Shown here: positions 1-8,123 of the stretch, piece after piece
Layout: each line of letters opens with the position of its first letter
Numbering within the stretch: position 1 is the first letter of the stretch
Assembly (NCBI GenBank): GCA_013375455.1
Contig: JABXJT010000086.1
Coordinates: forward strand, 1 to 20,630
DNA from: Candidatus Helarchaeota archaeon
GTDB lineage: Archaea; Asgardarchaeota; Lokiarchaeia; Helarchaeales; HEL-GB-A
Length of the DNA: 20,630 nt
Direction of reading: 5' to 3'
Translations under genes and position numbers: made by a program
The notes under the pieces: model-generated
Seen by the model: only the letters and a program-made list of their open reading frames with translations
Told to the model about the DNA's origin: nothing
Database searches by the model: none

Positions 1-926
1 ATTTTCTTGCCGATTATATCGAGACTTTTCTGAAATATAGATTCAATACCTATAAACAGCATCTTGAATCCTGCTTTTTGCATTTTATCCACAATAGCTG
101 GATTCTTTACAACTGAATCCACTCTTCCCTGCGCGCTATACCATTTATTCTCTAGACCATGCTCAATTATCAAATCACAGATTTTGTCAACTCTTTTCAT
201 GTTTAGTGTAAAGCTACTATCCTGAAAAATATGCCAGTATCGACGCTTATTCAATTGGTGCAATTCTTGGATGACTCGCTCAGGTGATTTTGTTCGAAAT
301 CTGCGTTGATGAAACTGAATAACACAACAGAAATGACAATCATGTGCGCAACCCCGGGATGATTCCATCACATCCACAGATCCCCCGAAATATGCGTAGT
401 AATTACCTCGAACTAAATCACGACGTGGAAAGGGCAGGGTATCGAGGTCATCGATGAGTGGGCGTGGAGGATTATGATGAACACTCCCATTCTTACTATA
501 ACTGACGCCCAAAACATCATCCATTTTATGTCCATTATTTATGGCATCAATCAGGGTGGGGAAGGTAAGCTCCCCCTCACCGCGAACGATATAGTCAATC
601 TCTGGTCTTTCTACCAATTCTGGCACTAACGTAGGATGATACCCACCTACAAGGGTCGGAACACCCTCTTCCTTTGCCATCTTGCAGAGTTTCATTGTCG
701 CGGTATATGAAGGGGTCAAACAGGATATCCCAACAATATCCGCACGGGACATCTTCTTCCTAATGCTCCGGTTTAAAAACTTTCGATATTTTAAATCTAA
801 GATCTCGACCTCATGGTTTGGCACTGTCGCCGCAATGGACATCAAACCCAGTGGGGGCGCTTTAATAAACCGATCCAACCCTACTACTGGGCTTGCCAAC
901 GTTGGATTAATTAGTAAAATTTTCAA
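1..926 (-). CDS. B12-binding radical SAM protein, N-terminal 308 residues (cut by window edge)
   Basis: I translated this gene by hand from the reverse strand; it stays open to the left edge, so the C-terminus is missing. Residues about 1-140 look like a Rossmann-type cobalamin-binding domain, with a KILLINPT start, a GGYHPT segment and a YIVRGEGE segment. No DxHxxG cobalamin ligand motif is visible, as is common in this enzyme class. The radical SAM cluster motif Cx3Cx2C follows at C193, C197 and C200 (RGCAHDCHFC). These enzymes usually methylate unreactive carbons or form carbon-carbon bonds. The start is TTG at 926: a GAGGT Shine-Dalgarno lies 7 bases upstream, an in-frame stop lies 21 bases further, and no ATG fits. 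The next gene but one upstream is a Tes-like radical SAM enzyme, so a lipid role such as GDGT ring formation is possible but unproven. The class is clear; the substrate is unknown. Confidence 0.85.
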   Translation of the reverse strand, partial: MKILLINPTLASPVVGLDRFIKAPPLGLMSIAATVPNHEVEILDLKYRKFLNRSIRKKMSRADIVGISCLTPSYTATMKLCKMAKEEGVPTLVGGYHPTLVPELVERPEIDYIVRGEGELTFPTLIDAINNGHKMDDVLGVSYSKNGSVHHNPPRPLIDDLDTLPFPRRDLVRGNYYAYFGGSVDVMESSRGCAHDCHFCCVIQFHQRRFRTKSPERVIQELHQLNKRRYWHIFQDSSFTLNMKRVDKICDLIIEHGLENKWYSAQGRVDSVVKNPAIVDKMQKAGFKMLFIGIESIFQKSLDIIGKK

Positions 927-959
927 CCAATAGACCTCGGAAGCAGGTTAAGAGAGGGA

Positions 960-985
960 GGAGTACGTTCCTATTTAAACCCTTT
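960..985 (-). promoter_or_regulatory. Putative TATA promoter of the B12-radical SAM gene
   Basis: On the reverse strand a TTTAAATA box (about 972-979) follows a purine-rich stretch that could be a BRE. A start of transcription about 26 bases downstream, near 950, would leave a leader of about 24 bases that holds the GAGGT ribosome site. The spacing fits an archaeal promoter; this is sequence-only evidence. Confidence 0.4.
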
Positions 986-1056
986 TCTCCTTCCAAATTT
1001 TAAAATATTTTATTTTCTTAAAATATTCAATATCAAATTTGATAATCAGCTATGAA

Positions 1057-1090
1057 CTAAAAAAAATCCCTTTGTATTCTGTCAAAAAAA
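1057..1090 (-). terminator. T-run terminators after the metalloprotease gene
   Basis: Read on the reverse strand, runs of seven T (1084-1090) and eight T (1059-1066) lie 30 to 60 bases after the stop codon at 1120. Archaeal RNA polymerase commonly terminates at such T tracts without a hairpin. Confidence 0.4.
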
Positions 1091-1119
1091 TCAGCAGTTT
1101 TAAAAAATTTTTACAAAGA

Positions 1120-2877
1120 TCATAAAAAAAAGTTAAATGGGGATTTAAGTGGATGCGTTTTCTTTTGGTGAAAAATCAGTACGAGGGCCAAGAGTTCAAT
1201 TGCTATGAAAAGGATTTCAAATCCTGGAATTGCTGGGACTTCAGCTATTATCGTATAAGCATTAGTATAAACTGCATCTCGCTTGCCCGAGCTATCCACC
1301 ACACTAATGATTGTATTATTTTTGTTCAAACCTGCTGGAATAGTAACATCTACTGAAAAAGCCCCCGAGGCATTTACTTTCGCGGTAGTAACATTTTGAC
1401 CATCCACGTATATCGTAACCGTCCCATTAGGTGTGAAATTGGTACCATTCACCGTTATGTTTTCCCCTGCCTTCACTTGCTGTTTATTTGCTTTGATGGT
1501 CTCGGTGGGTGAATTGAGGGGTGTCACGTTCTTTTTATCAGATTTATCATAGACTTCGTTTGGGGGATCCCACGTCCACGTGTAGGTCCAGAAATCGAAA
1601 GAGCGAAATCCTAAATCCACCACGTGCGGGTCACTCAAGAGGATTGGATCCTCAGAGTATGCCGTAAGTGAGACATCAAAGAAGGATTCCGTCATTCCAG
1701 AGCCAGTGTAATTATCATAATTAATAGTATCAGTTAAATTATCGGATCCATAAAACTGCATTTCTCCAGGGATGGGCTCCCAGCCAAATCCATTCCACCA
1801 ATCAAAATGGACCGACCAAAATCCGCCCAACAGTGAGATTTCACACACTGTATTTGCGTCCTTCCAAGGGTACGGGTCGGGGTCGGGACAGCCCAGGCCA
1901 TCATTAAAAGCAATGCAAAAACCGTAACTAATATTGTCCATGGTTTTAGGAGGGGCGGCTAACTGCAACCAGAATTTCAACCAATTTGAGAAATTCATTA
2001 TGATACGCCCGCGAATGATATCCGCAAGTGCCACAATAAAACTAATATTAGAGGATTGTAATTTTGTATCGCTCCTATTATCCTTACTAGCTCCTCCTTG
2101 GGGCGGTCCTGATACTATTCCGGCTCTAGTTTTCGCTCTAACTCCTGTTATTCCAGTGGCATTTCCATAGATTACATCGTGGTTTATTTTATTACCCGTC
2201 CTATCACTTTTCCTGCCCCATAGATTATATTCTCTATCAGCCGGTGTAACTTTACCATCTCCATTTGCATCCCAGCCTTTATCATTCGCATCAACATCAC
2301 TATCCCCATCCATATCTTCATCTGCTTGCCTCTCTTGTCCGTGACTTTGCCCGAGGGCGTGCTGCATTTCATGTGCCCACGTTTCTCCATCCGTCCCCGT
2401 CCTCACTAACGCCCCATGGGGATTTCCAACGGTTGTCCATCCATTTGTATTGTTATCACCAAGGCCGCCAGCAATTGTAATGCTTGCTCCTTTTCCTCCT
2501 GCTTTTTCTTCAGCAGCATCTCTAGCTTTATCCCGTGACTCACGGTCATTGTCAATTTCCCCATCACCATTTCCTTCAGGATCCGGAATTGTGTTTATCG
2601 TGCCATCCCACACAAAGATAGCCACCTCACAATTATAGATTTCATTCATCCTTTTGATATTAGCTTCAATTTCCGCTTTTATAGGTATCGGAGTAGTTCC
2701 CTCCACCACGTTTATGGTAAGTGGAATTACGACATACGTGGAACGACCTAACTTTTGAATCGCTTGGTTCTCATCTATTTCCGTGACAAAATTTCCTGGC
2801 AACGTCATTGGAATCGCTGCTAACATTGTAAAGATAAGAAAAAAACTCGCAATCAATTTTTTATTTCTAGTAAGCAT
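1120..2877 (-). CDS. Secreted metzincin-type zinc metalloprotease with calcium-binding loops and C-terminal IPGF anchor
   Basis: The 585-residue protein starts with a signal peptide (residues about 5-27: basic NKK, hydrophobic core, then a probable cleavage region). The zinc site H169-E170-M-Q-H173-A-L-G-Q-S-H179-G matches the metzincin pattern HExxHxxGxxH. Acidic, glycine-rich loops resembling EF-hand or dockerin calcium sites flank it: one at about 99-111 (PEGNGDGEID) and a cluster at 188-215 (DMDGDSDVD, WDANGDGKV). Residues about 470-545 look like an Ig-like beta domain. The tail from residue 550 has IPGF, a hydrophobic helix and HQKK, the tripartite form of an archaeal surface sorting signal; 12 further residues follow the basic patch. 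About 16 N-x-S/T sequons fit an exported glycoprotein. ATG at 2877 is preceded by GAGGAG at 8 bases. The protease class is firm; the substrate is unknown. Confidence 0.85.
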   Translation of the reverse strand: MLTRNKKLIASFFLIFTMLAAIPMTLPGNFVTEIDENQAIQKLGRSTYVVIPLTINVVEGTTPIPIKAEIEANIKRMNEIYNCEVAIFVWDGTINTIPDPEGNGDGEIDNDRESRDKARDAAEEKAGGKGASITIAGGLGDNNTNGWTTVGNPHGALVRTGTDGETWAHEMQHALGQSHGQERQADEDMDGDSDVDANDKGWDANGDGKVTPADREYNLWGRKSDRTGNKINHDVIYGNATGITGVRAKTRAGIVSGPPQGGASKDNRSDTKLQSSNISFIVALADIIRGRIIMNFSNWLKFWLQLAAPPKTMDNISYGFCIAFNDGLGCPDPDPYPWKDANTVCEISLLGGFWSVHFDWWNGFGWEPIPGEMQFYGSDNLTDTINYDNYTGSGMTESFFDVSLTAYSEDPILLSDPHVVDLGFRSFDFWTYTWTWDPPNEVYDKSDKKNVTPLNSPTETIKANKQQVKAGENITVNGTNFTPNGTVTIYVDGQNVTTAKVNASGAFSVDVTIPAGLNKNNTIISVVDSSGKRDAVYTNAYTIIAEVPAIPGFEILFIAIELLALVLIFHQKKTHPLKSPFNFFL

Positions 2878-2919
2878 GTATTTAACTCCTCAAATGCTTT
2901 ATACCTGTTATATCCTCTA

Positions 2920-2940
2920 ATGTTATATATACCTTATTTT
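2920..2940 (-). promoter_or_regulatory. Putative TATA promoter and strong ribosome site of the metalloprotease gene
   Basis: On the reverse strand a TATATATAA box (about 2923-2932) lies about 50 bases before the ATG at 2877. Initiation about 26 bases downstream would give a leader of about 24 bases that carries GAGGAG at 2886-2891. This is a consistent archaeal arrangement. Confidence 0.45.
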
Positions 2941-3032
2941 TTTCAATTATAAAATGAAATCTATTGTTAAAAGCAGTTCTTTCTGATAAAAATCGGTTGT
3001 AATTTAACTAAAAGAAATAACATAGAAAGAAA

Positions 3033-4733
3033 TTATTGGGGCGTGATGATTTCTACCGGAATTTTTTGCTCCTGGTATTGGGCGTTTTTCCGTTCGACCC
3101 GCTCTCGATGAATCGTGTTCATCGTGCAGAAAGGCACCCGAAAGACTCGCTTTAATTCACGATCATAGTATCCATAATGCACTAAACAGCGGGAAACCCG
3201 TTCCGTATCTATGTTATAGGCATCCTGAAAGTGCATGCAACTCACTAACAGCGCCTGATCTCGGAGGAAGTTTGCAGCTGCATCCCAACGCGGATCTCGA
3301 ATGATATTGCCAAGTTTTTGAATGGTATTAAAAAAATTCCTTATTTTATTAGGATTTGCTATTAATTCGGTTAGCTTAAGGTTGCGAATGGCACTTGCGT
3401 AAAGTCCATATTTCATTCCTTTTCGGAGCAAGGTATGACTAATACCATCTAAGAACGATCCGATTTTCTCACCTGTAGATGTTATCCCTAGTAGTTTCTT
3501 AAAAATCTCTGGCTTATGTTCAAGGTTGTTCTTTTTGAGAAATTCCCACACGGTATCTGCAGACTGAACGAATTTATCAACATCAAAGTATTCATCAATG
3601 GAATGCAATTTATTTTTCATTCTATCTTTCGGATCTACTTCGACTACACCAATTGTGGCGAATCCGCAGTCTTCATGGGATGTCATCTCAAAGGCCTCTT
3701 GCCCCTCAAACCAGGTAACTAATTTCACGAAGTTGCTCAAAGTTGGAATGGGATAAAACCGTCCATTGAAGATATTATTCGTGTGCTTATCAATATCCGC
3801 AAAGAGGTCGGAAGCATTATATCGCATTCTCCTAACTTCTTCTCTCGTTATTCTCCCACAAAGTGAGATCGGCTGGTAAATGATGCATGAAACCACATCT
3901 TGATTCTGCACCGCGAAATCTAAAATGGGGCCCACTTCTTGATCATTCACTCCACGCGCTATCGTAGGAACCAATGCTAAATCTCGATAGCCGAGCTCTC
4001 GCATGTTTTCAACGATTTTCATTTTCTTCTCTAATAAATCCTTGCCGCGGGTTTGTTTATACACGTCTGGGTCTGTCACGGAATCCCATTGCATGTACGT
4101 GGCGTTCATGCCTGCATCTATAATTTCCTTGAGATAGTCAATATCCGTGAATTTTAACCCATTTGTTGTGATCATTCGATGTGTGAAACCCAGTTTCGCA
4201 GCCATTTTAATGATGTCTGGGAGATCCTCTCGGACGGTCGGTTCGCCTCCTGACAGTTGAATGGCTACTGGCGGCATTGGCTTGGTCCCGCGGAAATGTT
4301 CCATGATTGCGCGGAGCTCCTCCATCGTTGGTTCGACGACAAAGCCGGTGACGTTCGCATTTGCGAAACATATCGGGCATTTGAGGTTGCATCGGTTAGT
4401 GACATCAATTAAACAAATGCAAGTGGCAGATTTATGATTTTCACAGATGCCGCAGTCATATGGACAGCCTTTGAGGTCAAATTTCCCCCCATATGATGAA
4501 TATGGACCATTATTAAAAGTTACTTCAGGATCTTGAACTGTCTCCTTCGAATCATGATGATAATTTCGTCGCCACAAATAATACTTTGAATTATTTGCTA
4601 AAACATCCTCAAATTCACCGTGCTCTGGGCACGTCTTTTTCAAATAGATGGTATCATCTTGTTCAAATACAGTCGCATTAATCTGCTGTTTACACTCCGG
4701 ACAGATTGATAGCGTTTCCCTTATTATCTTCAT
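3033..4733 (-). CDS. tes: Tes-like radical SAM protein (tetraether lipid synthase family)
   Basis: The protein has 566 residues from the ATG at 4733 (a GTG at 4742 would add three). The N-terminus has a rubredoxin-like zinc or iron site: CPEC at residues 11-14 and CPEHG near 35. A second cysteine group follows (C90, C94, C97, C105, C107), then the radical SAM motif C115-N-L-K-C119-P-I-C122. The LSGGEPT segment further on is the typical SAM-binding GGE motif. This order, with extra iron-sulfur sites before the radical SAM motif, matches the MJ0619/Tes family, which joins archaeol phytanyl chains to give GDGT tetraether membrane lipids. Paralogues of this family with other substrates exist, so the exact reaction is inferred. 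The gene stands alone between two intergenic gaps of 155 and over 200 bases; a TATA-like box lies near 4802-4811. Confidence 0.75.
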   Translation of the reverse strand: MKIIRETLSICPECKQQINATVFEQDDTIYLKKTCPEHGEFEDVLANNSKYYLWRRNYHHDSKETVQDPEVTFNNGPYSSYGGKFDLKGCPYDCGICENHKSATCICLIDVTNRCNLKCPICFANANVTGFVVEPTMEELRAIMEHFRGTKPMPPVAIQLSGGEPTVREDLPDIIKMAAKLGFTHRMITTNGLKFTDIDYLKEIIDAGMNATYMQWDSVTDPDVYKQTRGKDLLEKKMKIVENMRELGYRDLALVPTIARGVNDQEVGPILDFAVQNQDVVSCIIYQPISLCGRITREEVRRMRYNASDLFADIDKHTNNIFNGRFYPIPTLSNFVKLVTWFEGQEAFEMTSHEDCGFATIGVVEVDPKDRMKNKLHSIDEYFDVDKFVQSADTVWEFLKKNNLEHKPEIFKKLLGITSTGEKIGSFLDGISHTLLRKGMKYGLYASAIRNLKLTELIANPNKIRNFFNTIQKLGNIIRDPRWDAAANFLRDQALLVSCMHFQDAYNIDTERVSRCLVHYGYYDRELKRVFRVPFCTMNTIHRERVERKNAQYQEQKIPVEIITPQ

Positions 4734-4797
4734 TAAAATCACGTGAATATACTTAGTTTATGTCTTTTGAAGGTTATTTTAGTGTCTATCAACATAC

Positions 4798-4815
4798 AAA
4801 AGAATATAAATCCCC
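4798..4815 (-). promoter_or_regulatory. Putative TATA promoter of the Tes-like gene
   Basis: The reverse strand reads GGGGATTTATATTC across this site. A start of transcription about 26 bases downstream, near 4780, would leave a leader of about 45 bases. The support is modest. Confidence 0.3.
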
Positions 4816-4959
4816 ATTTATCTTTCATAAAATATCATGCTCTATTAAAAATAATCAGAAGATATGATTCGTACCATTGAAAGAACTACATTGTTTTTGA
4901 TTCTGTACAGCCAAAAGGTTAAAATTGGTCTTTTCATAAATAGTGACTGGTGATAATTT

Positions 4960-5214
4960 TTGCTCTCGGTGGAAATGCGAAGTTTCTTAGCCATCCTTTG
5001 TTTCGGGTTAGGAGTTTTTGGGTTTTTTCATTTCGGGATATTTGTAGGACCTCCCGCCGTCGTTCTGGCTGTTCTTGCGCTTTACACGACCACAAAGGAG
5101 GAAGAATTAGAGTTACTCTATAGGGTTCTTGCCTTTATTGGTTTAGCCCTGGGCACGTTTGAAACCATTTTTGGCATTCTAGAACTTGCGGGAATGTTCC
5201 CCCAACCCTATTAA
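4960..5214 (+). CDS. Small membrane protein, DUF4190-like architecture
   Basis: The 84-residue product is almost wholly hydrophobic, with three likely membrane helices. The first two lie at about 7-42, before a short polar turn (TTTKEEELE, residues 43-51); the third is at about 54-80. The pattern of a Gly/Pro-rich second helix ending in a short charged turn, then a helix rich in G, L and F, recalls DUF4190-type proteins, but I do not assign it firmly. The start is uncertain. A GGTGAT ribosome site at 4949-4954 is 5 bases before TTG 4960; GTG 4969 and ATG 4975 are in-frame alternatives that would shorten it by 3 or 5 residues. The gene is convergent with the LarA-like gene, 39 bases away, and its stop codon lies inside an inverted repeat. 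Confidence 0.6.
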   Translation: MLSVEMRSFLAILCFGLGVFGFFHFGIFVGPPAVVLAVLALYTTTKEEELELLYRVLAFIGLALGTFETIFGILELAGMFPQPY

Positions 5215-5226
5215 CGCGCACGTTAA
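5211..5226. repeat. Short perfect inverted repeat over a stop codon between convergent genes
   Basis: TTAACG (5211-5216) and CGTTAA (5221-5226) are exact reverse complements around a CGCA loop. The TAA stop of the small membrane protein is within the left arm, and an A/T-rich run follows. It may form a hairpin at the mRNA end or be a protein-binding palindrome. Six paired bases could occur by chance. Confidence 0.4.
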
Positions 5227-5253
5227 AAATTCTCAGGCAATCTTAATTAATAA

Positions 5254-6510
5254 TCACAAGGCAGGGAGGGTGATTGTCCCATTGGGTATGAAAGTAACTT
5301 TCGCATCTCGCCCAACTTCAGCATGCGCCATTTCCATCCCATCATCAACGGATCTTACTGGCTCTAACTGAAAGATATCTTTGACTTCTTTTGGGGTCAT
5401 CTTTGAAACCAGGATGATTTTAGCTTTTTGCAGCACTTTGGCAATATAATAGGCTTTATGACCACCCATTACGAAATTCGATTTAACTTGAGCTTCTAAT
5501 TCCTCATACGTTCGGTATTTTCTTGCCCAACCATGAAACACTTGGTGCCCGTGTCCCTCGCGACACTCTAAGGCTGCCACGATGACGCCACCGGGACGCA
5601 CAATCATCTGGGCATTGTCAATTGCTTTGTAAGCTTGATAGAGGTCAATATCTTTCGGATACCCAGCACCAACTAACACGATATCGGCTAATCCTTTCAC
5701 TTTCACGCGATAGAGTGAATCATTATATTGGGCGGCTTCCGGATGGGCTGAATAGAGGTCCCCGGCAAAGGCACGGAGTAGTTTCTTCTTCGTATTCTGC
5801 ACGATGTTTAGCATAAATCTGGCTTTCGTCATTTTAGCCCCCTCCACCATGTCTTCATGAATGGGATTGTCGAGCAATTTTCCCGTTACAGCTTCATCAT
5901 CTATGAGAAATGCGTGGTTTTGATTGATGGTCGACCGACCGCTGATGCCTGGAAGAATGCCCTTCCTTCCTCCCGTAAAACCCGCATAATAATGATACCC
6001 AACCTTACCAGTAGTGATGATACAGTCCGCATGAGCAGCAATTTTATTAATTTTTACTTCCGTCTTTCGAGATGTTGTGCCCATCTTCACCAAATCAGGC
6101 GCATCACAATCATGGCTCACGCACTTGATTCGTTCGAGGACTTCTTCCCCCACTAGCTTTTTCTGCTCTTCTCGTTTCACGGCTCGATGCGTGCCACACG
6201 CAAAAATTAAAGTAATATTCTCATCCGAAATTTCTGCTGCATTTAACGTGTTTAAGAGAGGCGGAATCATCAAGTACCCTGGAGTTCCTCGAGTATGATC
6301 GTCTTGAGTGATAACAACCGTTGCACCAGCTTTCACTATTTCTGCGAGCCTTGGAGACCCGATTGGATTCCGAATCGCCCTTTCAATCTCTCTTGGTTCA
6401 TCGCTCACTCCCACTGGCTCATTCTTTGTTTTGACAATTTCCCACAAATTCTTCTCGGGAATCTCATAAGGTATCTCGGAATCCCCATACTTGATTTGGA
6501 TCTCGACCAT
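5254..6510 (-). CDS. larA: LarA-family nickel-dependent 2-hydroxyacid racemase
   Basis: The 418-residue protein has the length and key residues of LarA, which uses a covalently bound nickel-pincer (NPN) cofactor to racemise lactate. H108 (ACGTH), H173 (VGYHYYAGFTGG), K183 (GGRKG) and H199 (INQNH) align with H108, H174, K184 and H200 of the Lactobacillus plantarum enzyme: the two catalytic histidines, the lysine that holds the cofactor, and the nickel ligand. A DHTR segment at 71-74 is also typical. Several LarA homologues act on other 2-hydroxyacids, so lactate is the best guess only. The cofactor genes larB, larC and larE are not in this window. ATG 6510 has GGAG 8 bases upstream. It is the last gene after the acyl-CoA dehydrogenase and esterase genes on this strand, 74 bases after the esterase, so it may be co-transcribed. 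Confidence 0.85.
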   Translation of the reverse strand: MVEIQIKYGDSEIPYEIPEKNLWEIVKTKNEPVGVSDEPREIERAIRNPIGSPRLAEIVKAGATVVITQDDHTRGTPGYLMIPPLLNTLNAAEISDENITLIFACGTHRAVKREEQKKLVGEEVLERIKCVSHDCDAPDLVKMGTTSRKTEVKINKIAAHADCIITTGKVGYHYYAGFTGGRKGILPGISGRSTINQNHAFLIDDEAVTGKLLDNPIHEDMVEGAKMTKARFMLNIVQNTKKKLLRAFAGDLYSAHPEAAQYNDSLYRVKVKGLADIVLVGAGYPKDIDLYQAYKAIDNAQMIVRPGGVIVAALECREGHGHQVFHGWARKYRTYEELEAQVKSNFVMGGHKAYYIAKVLQKAKIILVSKMTPKEVKDIFQLEPVRSVDDGMEMAHAEVGRDAKVTFIPNGTITLPAL

Positions 6511-6584
6511 TTCTAGATCTCCAACAGAACTATGCCATCAAAGATTTTAAACGTTATTGGTAAAAATCGCCAATTAGTCACGTT

Positions 6585-8093
6585 CTAAATAATGCCATCC
6601 CAAGCTTTCCGCTCTTTCTCAAAAACCGCATTTTCCACCTTAAACTCCTTACCCATCAGCATCGTTGATCTTTTCTCCGCATCATATGGTGGCCATTTTG
6701 GAATCCCTTTGTGGTTTGGATTCCCAGTTCGCGCAAACGTAAGCCAAGTATCCATCATTTTTTCACTAAGTTCATTCGCCTCGGGGCCCTTCCCACACAT
6801 CTCATCCATGAATTGAGTATTAAGGGTACCAAACACAAAGGCTATTTCAACCGCATGACAAGACCCCAAACGGCCTTTGAACGCTGGTGACGGCCAAGTA
6901 AATAAGTAATTGTACGTATTGGGTTGATGGATGCGCTGTACCTCTGCCAAACGAGTAGCTGGAACACGAAATACGAGATCAGTGCCCATAGCATACATTA
7001 TCTCATTCGGCGCTGTTGAATATCGCCCTTCCCTCGCCTCTTCATATGCGTGAATTAACTGTTTGGTTCTGGCTTCATCATGCCCAAAAAATTTCATTAA
7101 CTTACTTGCAGTTTCATATAACTCCTCCCCTTTGAACTTACTCGCTTCAGGATCTATAATGCTGTAGAGCTTTATTTCGTCTTGATTCGTTCCAACAATT
7201 AAGTCTATCTCGCTCGCCGATCCGGCACGTATTGCCTTTAATGGGTCAGGTAAAGTGTTGCCATCAATCCTTGGCGAAAATTGAAGAAATTCAGTAAGTT
7301 TTATGCTGAAAGTTAGCTTAGTTTGTATTTTAAGAATTTTTCTCACGGGAACTTCACGCAACGCATCTATATCACCCGCCTCAATCCCCAGCCCTGCCAT
7401 TAATTGATCCGTATATTTCTTACCAGGTCTCGGATCGAACGATATTGGCCCACTCTGCACTATCGCATGATGAAAAAGTCCCTTGGCAGCGGGCATGGCG
7501 AGCAAACATACTATACTCATCCCCCCAGCTGATTCACCAAAAATCGTGACATTATTCGGATCCCCACCAAAAGCTTCAATGTTATTTTTTATCCATTTCA
7601 GTGCAGCTATTTGATCAAATAACCCAACATTAGCAGTTTTCCCCGGAATATATAAAAAGCCGAAGGCTCCCAACCGATAATTGAGCGTCACCACCACTAC
7701 ATTCCCATTGCTGGCCAACGCCGCTCCAGCATACAGCGGCATCGCCGAACCTCCCGTAATAAACGCCCCCCCATGTATCCATACCATCACCGGACGCTTT
7801 CCTGCATCCAACGCAGGTGTCCACACATTCAATGTTAAACAATCCGCTTCACTCTGAGGCTTTGCTTTACCCAACAGGTCCTGTAACACTGAATACCCCT
7901 GCGACGCATACGGTCCAAATTCCAGCGCATCCCGCACCTCATCCCACGGCTCTCTCGGGGCTGGCGGACTAAACCGCAATGCCCCTACGGGTGGCGCGGC
8001 ATATGGAATGCCCTTAAATATTTGCAAACCATTACTCGTATATCCTTTTACTTTCCCTAATTTGGTTTCTACAAGAGTTGTCATATCTTTCAT
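6585..8093 (-). CDS. Type-B carboxylesterase (alpha/beta hydrolase, pnb-esterase/CE10-like)
   Basis: Residues are counted from GTG 8096. The protein carries the type-B carboxylesterase signature: FKGIPYAAPPVGALRF near residues 27-42, the oxyanion segment WIHGGAF (H108, G109, G110), the nucleophile elbow GESAGG with S189, a catalytic acid at E307 (GTNQDEI), and a catalytic histidine at H414 (GSCHAVEIAFVFG). The length of about 500 residues is usual for the family. No signal peptide is visible, so it should be cytoplasmic and hydrolyse small carboxylic esters; the natural substrate cannot be read from the sequence. The start is uncertain among GTG 8096, ATG 8093 and ATG 8084; a GTGAT motif 7 bases before 8084 favours the last, which still keeps the whole fold. 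It lies about 30 bases after the acyl-CoA dehydrogenase gene, which suggests one transcript. Type-B esterases are less usual in archaea than other esterase types, so transfer from bacteria is possible. Confidence 0.9.
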   Translation of the reverse strand: MKDMTTLVETKLGKVKGYTSNGLQIFKGIPYAAPPVGALRFSPPAPREPWDEVRDALEFGPYASQGYSVLQDLLGKAKPQSEADCLTLNVWTPALDAGKRPVMVWIHGGAFITGGSAMPLYAGAALASNGNVVVVTLNYRLGAFGFLYIPGKTANVGLFDQIAALKWIKNNIEAFGGDPNNVTIFGESAGGMSIVCLLAMPAAKGLFHHAIVQSGPISFDPRPGKKYTDQLMAGLGIEAGDIDALREVPVRKILKIQTKLTFSIKLTEFLQFSPRIDGNTLPDPLKAIRAGSASEIDLIVGTNQDEIKLYSIIDPEASKFKGEELYETASKLMKFFGHDEARTKQLIHAYEEAREGRYSTAPNEIMYAMGTDLVFRVPATRLAEVQRIHQPNTYNYLFTWPSPAFKGRLGSCHAVEIAFVFGTLNTQFMDEMCGKGPEANELSEKMMDTWLTFARTGNPNHKGIPKWPPYDAEKRSTMLMGKEFKVENAVFEKERKAWDGII

Positions 8094-8123
8094 CACTTCT
8101 TCTATTCGATGTTTTAATTCATG

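Noticed and set aside
682..933. An 83-residue plus-strand open frame at the left end.
   Set aside because: It lies wholly antisense to the B12-radical SAM gene, whose N-terminal domain is clearly recognisable on the other strand.
2184..2638. Three overlapping open frames of 60-70 residues inside the metalloprotease gene.
   Set aside because: They are frame shadows of its repetitive acidic coding region, with low-complexity His/Pro/Ser or Met/Lys products.
4864..4953. A 29-codon plus-strand frame ahead of the small membrane protein gene, in the same frame.
   Set aside because: It ends in two successive stops (TGA TAA), has no clear ribosome site, and its sequence shows no domain or helix of note. 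Readthrough or a selenocysteine codon is not supported.
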